Assembly: GCF_026410385.1 (NCBI RefSeq)
Contig: NZ_JAPMLT010000002.1
Coordinates: forward strand, 434,001 to 498,000
DNA from: Tumebacillus lacus
Lineage (GTDB): Bacteria > Bacillota > Bacilli > Tumebacillales > Tumebacillaceae
Length of the DNA: 64,000 nucleotides
Direction of reading: 5' to 3'
The notes beneath the pieces were generated by a model. The model did not search any database and was not told the DNA's origin. It saw nothing but the letters and a program-made list of their open reading frames with translations. Position 1 is the first letter of the stretch, and each line of letters opens with the position of its first letter. The position numbers and the translations under genes were made by a program. Positions 1 through 11,584 of this stretch are shown piece after piece.

Positions 1-543
<543 letters not shown>

Positions 544-623
544 GACGAAACATGCCCCCTTTTTGTCAGATGCAAAAATGAGCCTGGCACTGCGTCATTC
601 AATTTCGTACAAGCAAACGGCCG

Positions 624-992
624 CTACACCAACTGTTCGTTGACAGCCGCGCGCAGTTCATCGATGTCAAACGGCTTGGTGAAGTGGGTCAACGCCCCCA
701 GCACGGTCGCCTCTTTGATCAGGTCGAGCTCGCCGTATGCGGTCATCATGATCACTTTCGTATCCGGTTCGATCTCCCGGATGTGGCGCAGGATCTCAAG
801 GCCGTCCATCCCCGGAATCTTCATGTCCAGCAAGACCAGATCGGGCTTTTCATCACGCACGATCTGCAGAGCGGTCACGCCGTTCGGCGCTTGGAAAATG
901 GTGTAGCCCTCTTTGTCCAATACCTCATTCAACAACACGCGAATGCCGTACTGGTCGTCGACGATCAGAACTTTTTTATCCTTACTACCCAT
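624..992 (-). CDS. spo0F: Sporulation phosphorelay response regulator Spo0F
   Basis: This is a stand-alone 122-residue receiver domain with no output domain. The acidic pocket is VDD near residue 11-13, the phospho-acceptor is in [13 protein letters not shown] around residue 56, the conserved Thr is in MMTAYGE, and the conserved Lys is in [10 protein letters not shown]. Spo0F relays phosphate from sporulation sensor kinases to Spo0B and then Spo0A. The sequence is far closer to Spo0F than to CheY, and the length matches. An SD (GAGAGGGG) precedes the ATG at 992. The upstream DNA carries a good sigma-H-type promoter, the expected control for spo0F. It lies 80 bp upstream of kal but is functionally unrelated to it. 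Confidence 0.95.
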   Translation of the reverse strand: MGSKDKKVLIVDDQYGIRVLLNEVLDKEGYTIFQAPNGVTALQIVRDEKPDLVLLDMKIPGMDGLEILRHIREIEPDTKVIMMTAYGELDLIKEATVLGALTHFTKPFDIDELRAAVNEQLV

Positions 993-1036
993 GAATCACA
1001 GTTCCCCTCTCTTACAAGACATTCCATTATCACAAA

Positions 1037-1065
1037 TATTTCGCTTCGCAGATGCAAATTCCTTT
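1037..1065 (-). promoter_or_regulatory. Probable sigma-H promoter of spo0F
   Basis: On the minus strand AAAGGAATT (1065-1057) fits the sigma-H -35 pattern RnAGGAwWW exactly. Eleven bases later AGCGAAATA (1045-1037) fits the -10 pattern RnnGAATww with one mismatch. It lies about 45 bp upstream of the spo0F ATG. An extended -10-like TGTGATAAT at 1034-1026 could be an overlapping sigma-A start. B. subtilis spo0F is known to be sigma-H dependent; use of this site here is inferred. Confidence 0.6.
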
Positions 1066-1245
1066 TTCCCGATCTTAATCTGCAAAAGGAATGTTTTCTT
1101 TCACGCTAAAAATTCAAGCAACTCCCTAACAGATCGGGATCAAGGAACGGAACCGTGTTCCCTGCATGTATATTCAACAGGTCCCTGATCCAGACGGGAG
1201 CGCCAGTTTTCTTGCATCAGATCACGCGGGGATCGCGGTTCTTCT

Positions 1246-1419
1246 TCAGTTGAGGCGGTTGCGATCCGGCAGTCCGATCTGGTGCTCGTCCAAACGAGTT
1301 TGCAGATGCTCCACTTCGCGGGAGACTTTCTCCAGTTGGTCGACGAGCCGCTCTTGCATGTCCATCATGCGCTCCATCAGGGAGAGCAGGCTGAGAATGG
1401 CACTGTTTGTGTCTGACAT
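1246..1419 (-). CDS. Small coiled-coil protein, function unknown
   Basis: This is a 57-residue protein beginning MSDTNSAILSLLSLMERMMDM. The ATG at 1419 is preceded by GGTGGTGA at SD distance; an in-frame start at 1473 has no ribosome site and would overlap the region next to the def terminator. Residues 5-50 form a heptad-like amphipathic helix rich in Leu, Met, Glu and Gln, ending with a polar tail DRNRLN. No signal peptide or membrane segment is visible. The protein is probably a small oligomeric helical protein. It stands alone between spo0F and the def operon. I do not recognise a family. Confidence 0.6.
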   Translation of the reverse strand: MSDTNSAILSLLSLMERMMDMQERLVDQLEKVSREVEHLQTRLDEHQIGLPDRNRLN

Positions 1420-1486
1420 GTCACTCACCACCAATTTTTTAATCGCACGCTTATTATTGTAGGGGAACGACAAACGGTTTGTCTAT

Positions 1487-1519
1487 GCAAAACGGCTCCC
1501 GCATCGCAGCGGGAGCCGT
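1487..1519 (-). terminator. Rho-independent terminator of the nadABC-coaX-def operon
   Basis: The inverted repeat ACGGCTCCCGC (1492-1502) / GCGGGAGCCGT (1509-1519) has a 6-nt loop and is followed on the minus strand by TTTTGC. It lies 18 bp beyond the def stop. Confidence 0.9.
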
Positions 1520-1536
1520 CTGATTTGAACAAACGA

Positions 1537-2016
1537 TCAGTCTTCGATCATTTGCTCTTCTTGGAAGGTGTCGATCGCTTTGTCGGTGTACAGGATGCCG
1601 TCGAGATGATCGATCTCATGTTGGAAGATGCGGGCAAAAAAGCCCTCCGGTTTCATCTCATATCGCTTGCCGTCACGGCCGACAAATTGCAGGGTGAGCT
1701 TTTCAAAACGCTCGACGTGTCCGCGCAGGCCGGGAATCGAGAGGCAGCCTTCCACATCGACGACAGAGCCGGATTTTTCCACGATCTCCGGGTTGATCAT
1801 CTCGATCAGGCCGCCGTACTCATCGCCGTAGTCGACGACGATCACGCGCTTGGAGATGCCGACCTGCGGCGCGGCCAGGCCGATGCCTTGGTATTCATAC
1901 ATGGTGTCGGCCATGTCGTCGAGCAGGGTGAGGATCTCTTGATCGACCTTTTCGACCGGCTGCGCGATCTCGCGCAAGACGTCGTTCGGTGCCAGTACTA
2001 CAGGGCGCACTGCCAT
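1537..2016 (-). CDS. def: Peptide deformylase
   Basis: Def removes the formyl group from the N-terminal formyl-methionine of new proteins, in the cytoplasm at the ribosome exit. All three metal-site motifs are present in this 159-residue protein: GIGLAAPQVG (about 44-53), EGCLS (about 89-93) with the metal-binding Cys, and HEIDH (about 133-137) with the two metal-binding His and the catalytic Glu. The length is normal. AAAGGAGG precedes the ATG at 2016. Its start is 5 bp after the coaX stop, making it the last gene of the nadA-nadB-nadC-coaX-def unit. In many Bacillota def is next to fmt instead, so a second deformylase may exist elsewhere in the genome (inference). Confidence 0.97.
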   Translation of the reverse strand: MAVRPVVLAPNDVLREIAQPVEKVDQEILTLLDDMADTMYEYQGIGLAAPQVGISKRVIVVDYGDEYGGLIEMINPEIVEKSGSVVDVEGCLSIPGLRGHVERFEKLTLQFVGRDGKRYEMKPEGFFARIFQHEIDHLDGILYTDKAIDTFQEEQMIED

Positions 2017-2021
2017 ATCGG

Positions 2022-2801
2022 TTATTGACCTCCTTTGTCCTGGTTGCGGTCCCAGATGAGCCGCAGTCCGTCAAGGGTGAGATTGTCATCCTTGATGTCG
2101 ATCTCGTAGGACTCCGACGAGATCAGACCGGCCAGCCCGCCGGTGGCGATCACCTTAAACGGCAGGTTGAATTCTTTTTTGATCCGGGAGACGATGCCGT
2201 CCACCTGACCGGTAAATCCGTAAAGCACACCCGACTGCATCGACGTGATCGTGTTGCGACCGACCACGCTCGCCGGACGGGTGATCTCGATGCGCGGCAG
2301 TTTGGCGGCACGCTGGAACAGCGCCTCGGTCGAGATGCCGATGCCAGGGGCGACGACACCGCCCATGTAGTCGCCGTTCTCGTTGATGACGCAGAACGTG
2401 GTTGCCGTGCCAAAGTCGACGATGATCAGCGGCGTGCCATAGCGTTCCAAAGCTGCGACGGCATTGACGATGCGGTCGGCGCCGACTTCGCGCGGGTTTT
2501 CATACTTGATGTTCAGGCCGGTCTTGACGCCGGGCCCGACGACGATCGGTTTATGCCCGAAGTATTTGACCGACATGCGCTCCAGTGCAAACATCAGCGG
2601 CGGCACGACCGAGGAGATCGCGATGCCTTCGATGTCTTTTGGATCGAGGCCGCGGTCCCGGATCAAGTTTTTGATCAGGATGCCGTACTCATCTTCGGTG
2701 CGGTCGCGCACAGTGGCGACGCGCCAGTGTGTGAGCAACTCTTTGCCTTGGTAGAGCCCGAGCGTGATGTTGGTATTGCCTACGTCCAGTACGAGAATCA
2801 T
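2022..2801 (-). CDS. coaX: Type III pantothenate kinase
   Basis: CoaX phosphorylates pantothenate, the first committed step to coenzyme A. The 259-residue protein starts [17 protein letters not shown], which carries the phosphate-1 DxGNT motif of the ASKHA fold. It also has [11 protein letters not shown] (about 105-115), [11 protein letters not shown] (about 127-137) and ATGGLAGL near the C-terminus. These are type III features, distinct from CoaA. In B. subtilis coaX lies next to ftsH; here it sits between nadC (56 bp gap) and def, so CoA and NAD synthesis share a transcript. Confidence 0.97.
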   Translation of the reverse strand: MILVLDVGNTNITLGLYQGKELLTHWRVATVRDRTEDEYGILIKNLIRDRGLDPKDIEGIAISSVVPPLMFALERMSVKYFGHKPIVVGPGVKTGLNIKYENPREVGADRIVNAVAALERYGTPLIIVDFGTATTFCVINENGDYMGGVVAPGIGISTEALFQRAAKLPRIEITRPASVVGRNTITSMQSGVLYGFTGQVDGIVSRIKKEFNLPFKVIATGGLAGLISSESYEIDIKDDNLTLDGLRLIWDRNQDKGGQ

Positions 2802-2857
2802 GGCTTGAGTCTCTCCACTTCTGTGCTATTTCTACCTGTATGCGGGGGCAGCCCGCT

Positions 2858-3703
2858 TTATTTCGCTTCGATGTCGAGCGAGATGTCCAGCGCTTTGATC
2901 GAATGGGTCAACGCGCCGATGGAAATGTAATCCACGCCCGATTTGGCAGTGTCGACGATGGTCTCTTCGGTGACGCCGCCCGATGCTTCGGTCAGGGCGC
3001 GGCCGGCGATCTTCTCCACCGCCTCGCGCATCATCTCCGGGGTCATGTTGTCGAGCATGATGATGTCCGCTTTTACTTCGAGCGCCTCATCGATCTGCTC
3101 CAGCGATTCGCACTCCACCTCGATCCGCATCGTGTGCGGGATCTGCTGGCGAGCTGCCATCACCGCTTGCTTGACGCCGCCGGCGATCTCGATGTGGTTG
3201 TCTTTGATCAGCACCGCGTCGAACAGCCCGAAGCGGTGGTTGCGGCCGCCGCCCACGACGACTGCGTATTTCTCCAGCGCGCGCAGGCCCGGGGTGGTCT
3301 TGCGGGTGTCGACGATCTTGGCGTTGTAGTAGCGGACGAGATCGACAAATTTGGCGGTGCGGGTCGCGATGCCGGACAGACGCTGCAGGAAGTTCAAGGC
3401 GATGCGCTCCGCCGTGAGGATCGAGCGGGCCGAGCCGCTGACTTCCATCAGCGTCTGCCCTTTGGCGACCTGTTCGCCCTCTTTGATGATCCGGGTGATC
3501 GTCAGGGTCGGGTCGACGATGCGAAAGGCCATCTCCGCGACGTCAAGACCGGCGATAAAGCCCGGCTCTTTGGCCCACAGCACCGCATGTCCATGCTTGT
3601 CTGTCGGCACGATCGAATTGGTGGTGATGTCGCCGTGCCCGATGTCTTCTTCCAAAGCCAACCGCACTGCGCGCTCGATCACGCGAGCATCCAATACCAT
3701 CAT
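2858..3703 (-). CDS. nadC: Nicotinate-nucleotide pyrophosphorylase (carboxylating)
   Basis: NadC converts quinolinate and PRPP to nicotinate mononucleotide, CO2 and PPi. The 281-residue protein has the family features in order: EDIGHGDITT near residue 17, SGSARSILTAERIALNFLQRLSGIAT (with the substrate-binding Arg and Glu), DTRKTTPGLR, the KDNH loop (KDNHIEIAG), and the C-terminal barrel motif SGGVTEETI. Its ATG overlaps the nadB stop by 4 bp (ATGA), indicating translational coupling. It is the third enzyme of the de novo NAD set nadA-nadB-nadC in this operon. Confidence 0.97.
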   Translation of the reverse strand: MMVLDARVIERAVRLALEEDIGHGDITTNSIVPTDKHGHAVLWAKEPGFIAGLDVAEMAFRIVDPTLTITRIIKEGEQVAKGQTLMEVSGSARSILTAERIALNFLQRLSGIATRTAKFVDLVRYYNAKIVDTRKTTPGLRALEKYAVVVGGGRNHRFGLFDAVLIKDNHIEIAGGVKQAVMAARQQIPHTMRIEVECESLEQIDEALEVKADIIMLDNMTPEMMREAVEKIAGRALTEASGGVTEETIVDTAKSGVDYISIGALTHSIKALDISLDIEAK

Positions 3704-5334
3704 TGATCTTCACACCTCTCTCCATTGACGCCCACTTGCAGGACGCCTGCTTCGCGCTGAAACACGATGTGCTTCAGCCAGTTGTCGCGCGCTTTCGGAT
3801 AGTCGCTGCGGAAATGTCCGCCCCGGCTTTCCTCGCGCAACAACGCCGCCTGCGCGGTCAAAAGACTCGCGGTCAGCAGATTGACAAACTCCCACTCGCT
3901 CGGCTTGGTGTAGCCGTGCGAGAGCATCGGCGTAAAGCGGCCGAGATCGGCCAACGCCCGTTCGAGCCCGTCGCGGGTGCGCTTGACGCCGACGTGGCGC
4001 ACCATCACTTTTTGCATATGCAATTTGCGGTTGTCGATCTTCTCCACGTGGCTTGGGAAGCGCGGCGGCACGACCGGCACATCGATGTGGTGGCACTCGC
4101 CTTCTTCCAATAAGAACGCCTGGATGCGATCAGCGATCCGCTTGCCGAACACGATCGCTTCCGACAGCGAGTTGGACGCCAGACGGTTGGCCCCGTGCAC
4201 GCCGGTGCAGGACACCTCGCCGCACGCAAACAGCCGCCGCACGTTGGTCTCGCCGTACAGATCGGTGCGCACGCCGCCCATCACGTAGTGGGCGGCCGGA
4301 GCGACCGGTATCCAGTCGGTGGTCAGATCGAGCCCGTAGGACAGACAAAACTCATAGATCGTCGGGAACCGGTTCTTGATCAGATCCGGGTCTTGATGCG
4401 TGATGTCCAGATAGACAAACGTCGATTTGGTCTTTTCGATCTCCGAGACGATCGCCCGCGCCACGATGTCGCGCGGCGCGAGTTCGGCCAGTTCGTGATA
4501 CTGGGTCATAAACCGCTCCCCCGCCAGGTTGCGCAGCACCGCCCCTTCGCCGCGCAGAGCTTCCGAGATCAGGAAGCGTGGCGCGCCGGGGTAGTTGAGC
4601 ACCGTCGGATGGAACTGGATGAATTCGAGATCTTGCAACTGCGCCCCTGCCCGGTAGGCCATCGCAAATCCGTCCGCCGTCGTCACGTCCGGGTTGGTCG
4701 TGTAGCGGTACATGTTGCCGGCCCCGCCGGTGGCGAGCACCGTCGCTTTCGACCGTATGTAGTACAGGCGGTCGTCCTTTTGATACAGCACCCCTTTGCA
4801 GGAGCCGTTTTCGGCCGTCACCAGATCGATGGCAAAAGCGTTCTCCAGCACGGTGATCCGCTTGTTCTCCCGCACTTGCACCGCCAACGCCCGCACGATC
4901 TCCGCTCCGGTCGCGTCGCCGTTGGCGTGCAAGATCCGGCGGCGGGAGTGTGCACCTTCTTTGGTCAGGGCGATGTGGTCGTCCTCGAGGTCAAACTGAG
5001 TGCCGAGGCGGATCAGATCCTCGACGAGCGCCGGCCCTTCGTTGACCAGCACCTCGACGGCAGACCGGGAGTTGAGGCCGTGACCGGCCATCAGCGTGTC
5101 GGCCTCATGCAAATCAGGGGAGTCGCCCTCCGCGATCGCCGCGGCGATGCCCCCCTGCGCCCAGTTGGTGTTGCTCTCGGTAAGCCCCTTTTTGCAAAGC
5201 AGCGTCACATCGGCGTATTGGCTGATCTTGAGCGCCGTATAAAGGCCGGCGATGCCCGTGCCGGCCACGATCACGTCGGTGTCGTGGACGGTGACATCCT
5301 CCGGCTGAAAATCAGCTATAAAGCGGGCAAACAT
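3700..5334 (-). CDS. nadB: L-aspartate oxidase
   Basis: NadB is an FAD enzyme that oxidises L-aspartate to iminoaspartate, the substrate of NadA. The 544-residue protein has an N-terminal Rossmann dinucleotide motif VAGTGIAGLYTALK (about 22-35), the family segment NTNWAQGGIAAA (about 56-67), HSRRRILHANGDATG, and the active-site region HPTVL plus RGEGAVLRN; the C-terminal helical domain of succinate dehydrogenase/fumarate reductase flavoproteins follows. The start is ATG at 5334, preceded by AAGGAGCG; the open frame extends further upstream but that part reads as low-complexity Arg-rich shadow and overlaps nadA. It overlaps nadC by 4 bp. Confidence 0.96.
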   Translation of the reverse strand: MFARFIADFQPEDVTVHDTDVIVAGTGIAGLYTALKISQYADVTLLCKKGLTESNTNWAQGGIAAAIAEGDSPDLHEADTLMAGHGLNSRSAVEVLVNEGPALVEDLIRLGTQFDLEDDHIALTKEGAHSRRRILHANGDATGAEIVRALAVQVRENKRITVLENAFAIDLVTAENGSCKGVLYQKDDRLYYIRSKATVLATGGAGNMYRYTTNPDVTTADGFAMAYRAGAQLQDLEFIQFHPTVLNYPGAPRFLISEALRGEGAVLRNLAGERFMTQYHELAELAPRDIVARAIVSEIEKTKSTFVYLDITHQDPDLIKNRFPTIYEFCLSYGLDLTTDWIPVAPAAHYVMGGVRTDLYGETNVRRLFACGEVSCTGVHGANRLASNSLSEAIVFGKRIADRIQAFLLEEGECHHIDVPVVPPRFPSHVEKIDNRKLHMQKVMVRHVGVKRTRDGLERALADLGRFTPMLSHGYTKPSEWEFVNLLTASLLTAQAALLREESRGGHFRSDYPKARDNWLKHIVFQREAGVLQVGVNGERCEDQ

Positions 5335-5371
5335 CGGCGTTCGCTCCTTTTCCGTACTTCGGTGCCTTCGC

Positions 5372-6316
5372 TTACTTCGGCACGACGGCCAGCATCGCGT
5401 CGAGAGAGCGCTTCGCCTTGGCTGCGACCTCCGGATCGACTTCGATCTGCGGCTGCATCGTCTCCAGCGCACGCACCATCTTCTTGACGTTGTGCACCTT
5501 CATGTTCGGGCAGACCATGTAGCGGGAAGCAAAATGGAAGTTTTTATCCGGCGATTCCTTCTCGAGCATATAGCGCACGCCTTCTTCAGTAGCGACGATA
5601 TAGTCTTTGAAGTTCGACTCGCGGCAGTATTTCAAGATGCCGGTCGTCGAGCCGACGTAGTCGCCCAGTGCGACGACTTCCGGGCGGCATTCCGGGTGGA
5701 CGACGATCGGCGCGTCCGGGTACTCGCGCTTGAGCTCCAGCACCTCTTCCGGGGTGAGCAGGTCATGCGTGTTGCAGTAGCCCTGCCAGATGATCATCTT
5801 CTTGTCGGTGTACTGCGAGACGTAGTGGCCGAGGTTTTTGTCGGGCACCCAGATGATCTCGTCAGACTCGACCGATTCGATCACCTTCAGCGCGTTCGAC
5901 GACGTGCAGCAGATGTCGGTCTCCGCCTTGACCTCGGCCGACGTGTTGACGTAGGCGACGACGGTGGCGTTGGGATGTTCCGCCTTCAGTTTGCGCAGGC
6001 CTTCGCCGGTGACCATGTCGGCCATCGGGCAACCGGAGCGCTCGTCCGGCATCAGGACGATCTTGTCGGGATTGAGAATTTTTGCACTTTCTGCCATGAA
6101 ATGAACGCCGCAGAACAGGATGACGTCTGCGTCGGTGTCTCTTGCTTGTTGGGACAGACCAAAAGAGTCCCCGATATAGTCAGCGACCGCTTGAACCTCG
6201 GGACGCATGTAGTAATGCGCGAGGATGATGGCATTGCGTTCTTTTTTGAGCTCTTGCAGGCGTTGCACGTAGTACTCTTGTTGCTCTTTGTTCGGAGCAG
6301 GAGTGAGGAGTGTCAT
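5372..6316 (-). CDS. nadA: Quinolinate synthase (4Fe-4S)
   Basis: NadA condenses iminoaspartate with dihydroxyacetone phosphate to make quinolinate. The 314-residue protein contains AIILAHYYMRPEVQ near the N-terminus, ILFCGVHFMAE, DICCTSSNA, IWQGYCNTH, VVHPECRPEV and MVCPNMKVHNV, which supply the conserved cysteine ligands of an oxygen-sensitive cluster. The ATG at 6316 has an ideal AAGGAGG about 9 nt upstream; an in-frame start 33 bp earlier lacks an SD. This is the first gene of the operon and follows a very good sigma-A promoter. Confidence 0.97.
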   Translation of the reverse strand: MTLLTPAPNKEQQEYYVQRLQELKKERNAIILAHYYMRPEVQAVADYIGDSFGLSQQARDTDADVILFCGVHFMAESAKILNPDKIVLMPDERSGCPMADMVTGEGLRKLKAEHPNATVVAYVNTSAEVKAETDICCTSSNALKVIESVESDEIIWVPDKNLGHYVSQYTDKKMIIWQGYCNTHDLLTPEEVLELKREYPDAPIVVHPECRPEVVALGDYVGSTTGILKYCRESNFKDYIVATEEGVRYMLEKESPDKNFHFASRYMVCPNMKVHNVKKMVRALETMQPQIEVDPEVAAKAKRSLDAMLAVVPK

Positions 6317-6372
6317 CGCACAGAGCCTCCTTATACTGGTATGGGCCACACGTAGCCCCTATTTTCTCTGTC

Positions 6373-6401
6373 ATTCTAACCCTAGAACGGTGTCATGTCA
6401 A
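6373..6401 (-). promoter_or_regulatory. Sigma-A promoter of the nad operon with an overlapping inverted repeat
   Basis: On the minus strand TTGACA (6401-6396) and TAGAAT (6378-6373) are separated by exactly 17 bp, a near-consensus housekeeping promoter about 57 bp upstream of the nadA ATG. The palindrome TTCTA-N4-TAGAA (6374-6387) overlaps the -10 element and is a candidate operator, for example for a niacin-responsive repressor; the regulator is not identified from sequence. Confidence 0.75.
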
Positions 6402-6423
6402 TTTTTCGCATTTTTGTCACACA

Positions 6424-6471
6424 AGCAAAAACAAGCCGCTTGGGGTACAGATAGTGTCCCCAAACGGCTTG
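6424..6471 (-). terminator. Terminator of fhs
   Basis: The inverted repeat CAAGCCG-N-TTGGGG / CCCCAA-N-CGGCTTG (arms about 6432-6445 and 6458-6471) is followed on the minus strand by TTTTTG. It lies 10 bp after the fhs stop. Confidence 0.88.
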
Positions 6472-6480
6472 CTTTCTCCC

Positions 6481-8199
6481 TTAGAAAAGACCGACAATCC
6501 TGCCGTCTTCCGTCAGGTCGATCTTCATCGCAGCCGGCTGTTTCGGCAGGCCCGGCATCGTCATGATGTCGCCTGTGATCGCGACGATAAATCCGGCACC
6601 GGCCGACAGACGCAGCTCGCGGATCGTGATCGTAAACCCTTCCGGACGGCCCCGCAGGTTCGGGTTGTCGGAGAAGGAGTACGGCGTTTTCGCCATGCAG
6701 ACCGGCAGTGTGCCGTAGCCCATCTCTTTGAGGCGAGCGAGCATCGTCTTCGCTTTCGGTGCGAAGGTGACGCCGTCGCCGCCGTAGACGTCGCGGACGA
6801 TGGTGCCGATCTTCTCCTCGATGGAGTCCGATTCGTTGTAGAGGTACATCAGCCCGCCCGGACGGTTTTCCAGCACGTCGAGGACTTTCTCGGCCAGTCC
6901 AAGGCCGCCTTCGCCGCCTTTGGTGAACACCTCCGACAGCGCGACCGGCAGCCCGTTTTGCTCACACCAGTCGCGGACGACGGCGATCTCCTCCGCCGTG
7001 TCGGTCGGGAACCGGTTGACGGCGACGATGGCCGGGATGTTGAACATCTGGATGTTCTCGACATGTTTGGACAGGTTGGCGAGGCCGCGCTCCACCGCTT
7101 CGGCGTTCGGCGTCGCGAGGTCGGATTTTTCCACACCGCCGTGCATTTTCAGCGCGCGAACGGTCGCGACGACGACCGCCGCTTCCGGTTCGAGGCCCGC
7201 TTGGCGGCACTTGATGTGGAAAAATTTCTCGGCACCAAGGTCTGCGCCAAATCCAGCTTCCGTCACCACGTAGTCGGCCAGTTTCAACGCCGTCTTCGTC
7301 GCGATCACGGAGTTGCAGCCGTGGGCGATGTTGGCGAACGGGCCGCCGTGAACGAGCGCCGGCACGTGTTCCAGCGTCTGCACAAGGTTCGGCTGGATCG
7401 CGTCTTTGAGCAGCACGGTCATCGAGCCTTCCGCTCCGAGGTCGGCGACGGTGATCGGCTGTTTGTCGGCGTTGTAACCGATGACGATGCGGCGCAGGCG
7501 CTGCTTGAGATCCTGCTCGTCGGCGGCGAGGCAGAGCACCGCCATCACTTCCGACGCGACGGTGATGTCAAAGCGGCTTTCGCGGGGAACGCCGTTGGCG
7601 ACGCCGCCCATGCCGATCACGACCTGACGCAGGGCGCGGTCGTTGACGTCGAGCACGCGGCCCCACTCGATGCGGCGCACGTCAAAGCCGAGCTGATTGC
7701 CTTGATGGATGTGGTTGTCGATCAGGGCGGCGAGCAGGTTGTGCGCCGAGGTGATGGCGTGGAAATCGCCGGTAAAGTGCAGGTTGATGTCTTCCATCGG
7801 CACGACCTGCGAATAGCCGCCGCCTGCCGCACCGCCCTTCATGCCAAACGACGGCCCGAGCGACGGTTCGCGCAGGCAGATCATCGCTTTTTTGCCTTTG
7901 TCTTGGAGCTGTTTGGCCAGTGCTTGACCCAGTCCCACGGTGGTCGTCGACTTGCCTTCGCCAGCCGGGGTCGGCGAGATCGCCGTGACGAGGATCAGGC
8001 GGCCGTTCGGTTTGTCTACGAGACGGCGGCAGACGTCCAGCGAGATCTTGGCTTTGTATTTTCCGTACTGTTCCATGTCGTCCTCAGTCAGGCCGAGCCC
8101 CGCTGCGATCTCGCGGATCGGGCGCAGGGTGGCCTGCTGGGCGATCTCAATGTCCGATTTCATCGGTTCTGTTTTCTCTTGTTCCGTGCCGGTTGTCAT
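6481..8199 (-). CDS. fhs: Formate--tetrahydrofolate ligase
   Basis: Fhs makes 10-formyl-THF from formate, THF and ATP and feeds purine and formyl-methionine synthesis. The 572-residue protein has the N-terminal family core [22 protein letters not shown] (about 77-98), containing the P-loop PAGEGKST, then [22 protein letters not shown], and the C-terminal [16 protein letters not shown], all hallmarks of formyltetrahydrofolate synthetase. ATG at 8199 has GGAGGGGG 9 nt upstream, which decides against the internal Met at residue 13; this gives about a dozen extra N-terminal residues compared with usual lengths of 555-560. It has its own terminator. A tetrahydrofolate riboswitch would not fit in the 53 bp upstream. 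Confidence 0.97.
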   Translation of the reverse strand: MTTGTEQEKTEPMKSDIEIAQQATLRPIREIAAGLGLTEDDMEQYGKYKAKISLDVCRRLVDKPNGRLILVTAISPTPAGEGKSTTTVGLGQALAKQLQDKGKKAMICLREPSLGPSFGMKGGAAGGGYSQVVPMEDINLHFTGDFHAITSAHNLLAALIDNHIHQGNQLGFDVRRIEWGRVLDVNDRALRQVVIGMGGVANGVPRESRFDITVASEVMAVLCLAADEQDLKQRLRRIVIGYNADKQPITVADLGAEGSMTVLLKDAIQPNLVQTLEHVPALVHGGPFANIAHGCNSVIATKTALKLADYVVTEAGFGADLGAEKFFHIKCRQAGLEPEAAVVVATVRALKMHGGVEKSDLATPNAEAVERGLANLSKHVENIQMFNIPAIVAVNRFPTDTAEEIAVVRDWCEQNGLPVALSEVFTKGGEGGLGLAEKVLDVLENRPGGLMYLYNESDSIEEKIGTIVRDVYGGDGVTFAPKAKTMLARLKEMGYGTLPVCMAKTPYSFSDNPNLRGRPEGFTITIRELRLSAGAGFIVAITGDIMTMPGLPKQPAAMKIDLTEDGRIVGLF

Positions 8200-8252
8200 G
8201 TGATGAGTCCCCCTCCATTCCTTCCATTAGCACGTTTGACACCGCACACCCG

Positions 8253-9338
8253 TTATCCTTCACAGGAGACGATCATCACAGTCAAATTTTCCATCAGATT
8301 CACATCGTAGGGCTGCTTCAACTCTTCGCCGTCCGGTGTCTGCAACACGCGCACCGTCGGCCGCTGCGGATGACCGATATGATGCGCGACAACGACGCCC
8401 GTCTCGCCGGTGTTGAGCTGGACGGTCATGCCGACCGGATAGATCGAGATCGTCTTGAGGAAGATCTGCACCATCTCCGTTTCAAAATGACTCCCGCACG
8501 CCCCGAGCAGAAACTCCAGCGCATGATGCGGCAGGTGCCCTTTGCGGTAGATGCGGTTGGCTGTCAGCGCTTCATAGACGTCGGCCACCGCGGATATCTT
8601 GCCGAAGATGTGGATCTCGTCCCCCTTCAGCCCGCGCGGATAGCCTGTCCCGTCGATGCGCTCATGATGCTGGAGCGCGACGTGAGCCGACATCGCCGAG
8701 ATGTCATCTTGCGCCCGCAACATCTCATAGCCGTACAGAGCATGGTGCTGGATCGCTTGAAACTCTTCGTCCGTTAGTCTGCCCGGTTTGTTCAAAATCT
8801 CTTGCGGCACGCGCAATTTCCCCACATCATGCAACAGCGTCCCGACTCCGAGGTCGAGCGACTGCTTTTCGTTCAATCCGTATTCCAAGCCCATCGCCAC
8901 CGACATGATCGAGACGTTGAGCGAATGGTGATAGAGAAATCCGTCGGTGGTGTAGATATTGGCGAGGTTGATCGCCATGCCCTTCTTGGAGCGCATCTCA
9001 CCGAGAATCACATCGAACAGATCGCGAATGCGCCGTCCCACCTCCTGTTGTTGAAACTGGCGAGGAAACTTCTCGGCGACCGTCATCTCGCGCATCGTCG
9101 TGTGGATTGTCGACAACGCCTGTTGCCGCGTCTCCTGCGAGATCACATCGTCCGGCACCGCGTCTTCGGTGCGTCCGTCTTCTATATATACGGCTGGGAT
9201 GCCCAGAGCCGTCAGTCGTTGGATGATAAACGGGGTGAGTTCCGCACCCGCGCCCAGCAAAATAACCCCTTTTTCATCGAGCAGCGGTCTGGCCAGACGC
9301 GCTCCCTGATTCAGCCGTTGCAAAGATACGTACCGCAA
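8253..9338 (-). CDS. HD-GYP domain protein, probable cyclic-di-GMP phosphodiesterase
   Basis: The C-terminal two thirds of this 361-residue protein form an HD-GYP domain. LLHDVGKLRVP gives the HD pair (about 167-177), the metal-site histidines follow in IQHHALYGYEML and LQHHERIDGTGYPRGLKG, where GTGYP is the GYP signature, and then comes ISAVADVYEALTA. The first ~110 residues (MRYVSLQRLNQGARLARPLLDEKG) match the N-terminal module common in Bacillus HD-GYP proteins. The start appears to be TTG at 9338 with GGGGTGG upstream. HD-GYP enzymes hydrolyse cyclic di-GMP to pGpG or GMP; activity here is inferred from intact metal ligands. It is not clearly in an operon. Confidence 0.9.
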   Translation of the reverse strand: MRYVSLQRLNQGARLARPLLDEKGVILLGAGAELTPFIIQRLTALGIPAVYIEDGRTEDAVPDDVISQETRQQALSTIHTTMREMTVAEKFPRQFQQQEVGRRIRDLFDVILGEMRSKKGMAINLANIYTTDGFLYHHSLNVSIMSVAMGLEYGLNEKQSLDLGVGTLLHDVGKLRVPQEILNKPGRLTDEEFQAIQHHALYGYEMLRAQDDISAMSAHVALQHHERIDGTGYPRGLKGDEIHIFGKISAVADVYEALTANRIYRKGHLPHHALEFLLGACGSHFETEMVQIFLKTISIYPVGMTVQLNTGETGVVVAHHIGHPQRPTVRVLQTPDGEELKQPYDVNLMENLTVMIVSCEG

Positions 9339-9449
9339 CGTACCACCCCACCCTTCAAATACACAATACGACTACTTTATCACAGCTCACTCAACAGGAA
9401 AACGCCGAATGCAAAACACCATTTTCTATTTCATAAAAATTGTAATACA

Positions 9450-9496
9450 AGAAAAGGGCATCTGCCGTTGGTGTGGACCAAACGGCGAGATGCCCT
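9450..9496 (-). terminator. Terminator of the ftsH operon
   Basis: The long inverted repeat GGGCATCT-N-GCCGTTGGT / ACCAAACGGC-N-AGATGCCC (about 9456-9495) is followed on the minus strand by TTTTCTTG. It lies 36 bp beyond the ftsH stop. Confidence 0.9.
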
Positions 9497-9531
9497 CTTC
9501 CTTTATGAAAGTCGAACCGAGTCTATAACCG

Positions 9532-11535
<2,004 letters not shown>

Positions 11536-11584
11536 GTCTTACCTCCTCTCGGCACCTTGGCACCGCTTCGCCAGAACTTGCAGC

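Noticed and set aside
567-600. Sigma-54-like sequence (GG and GC) upstream of kal
   Set aside because: On the minus strand GG-N9-GC occurs (CAGGCTCATTTTTGCA), but sigma-54 needs N10 spacing and the -24 box is poor. Worth testing only because kal belongs to the same pathway as the sigma-54-driven kam genes.
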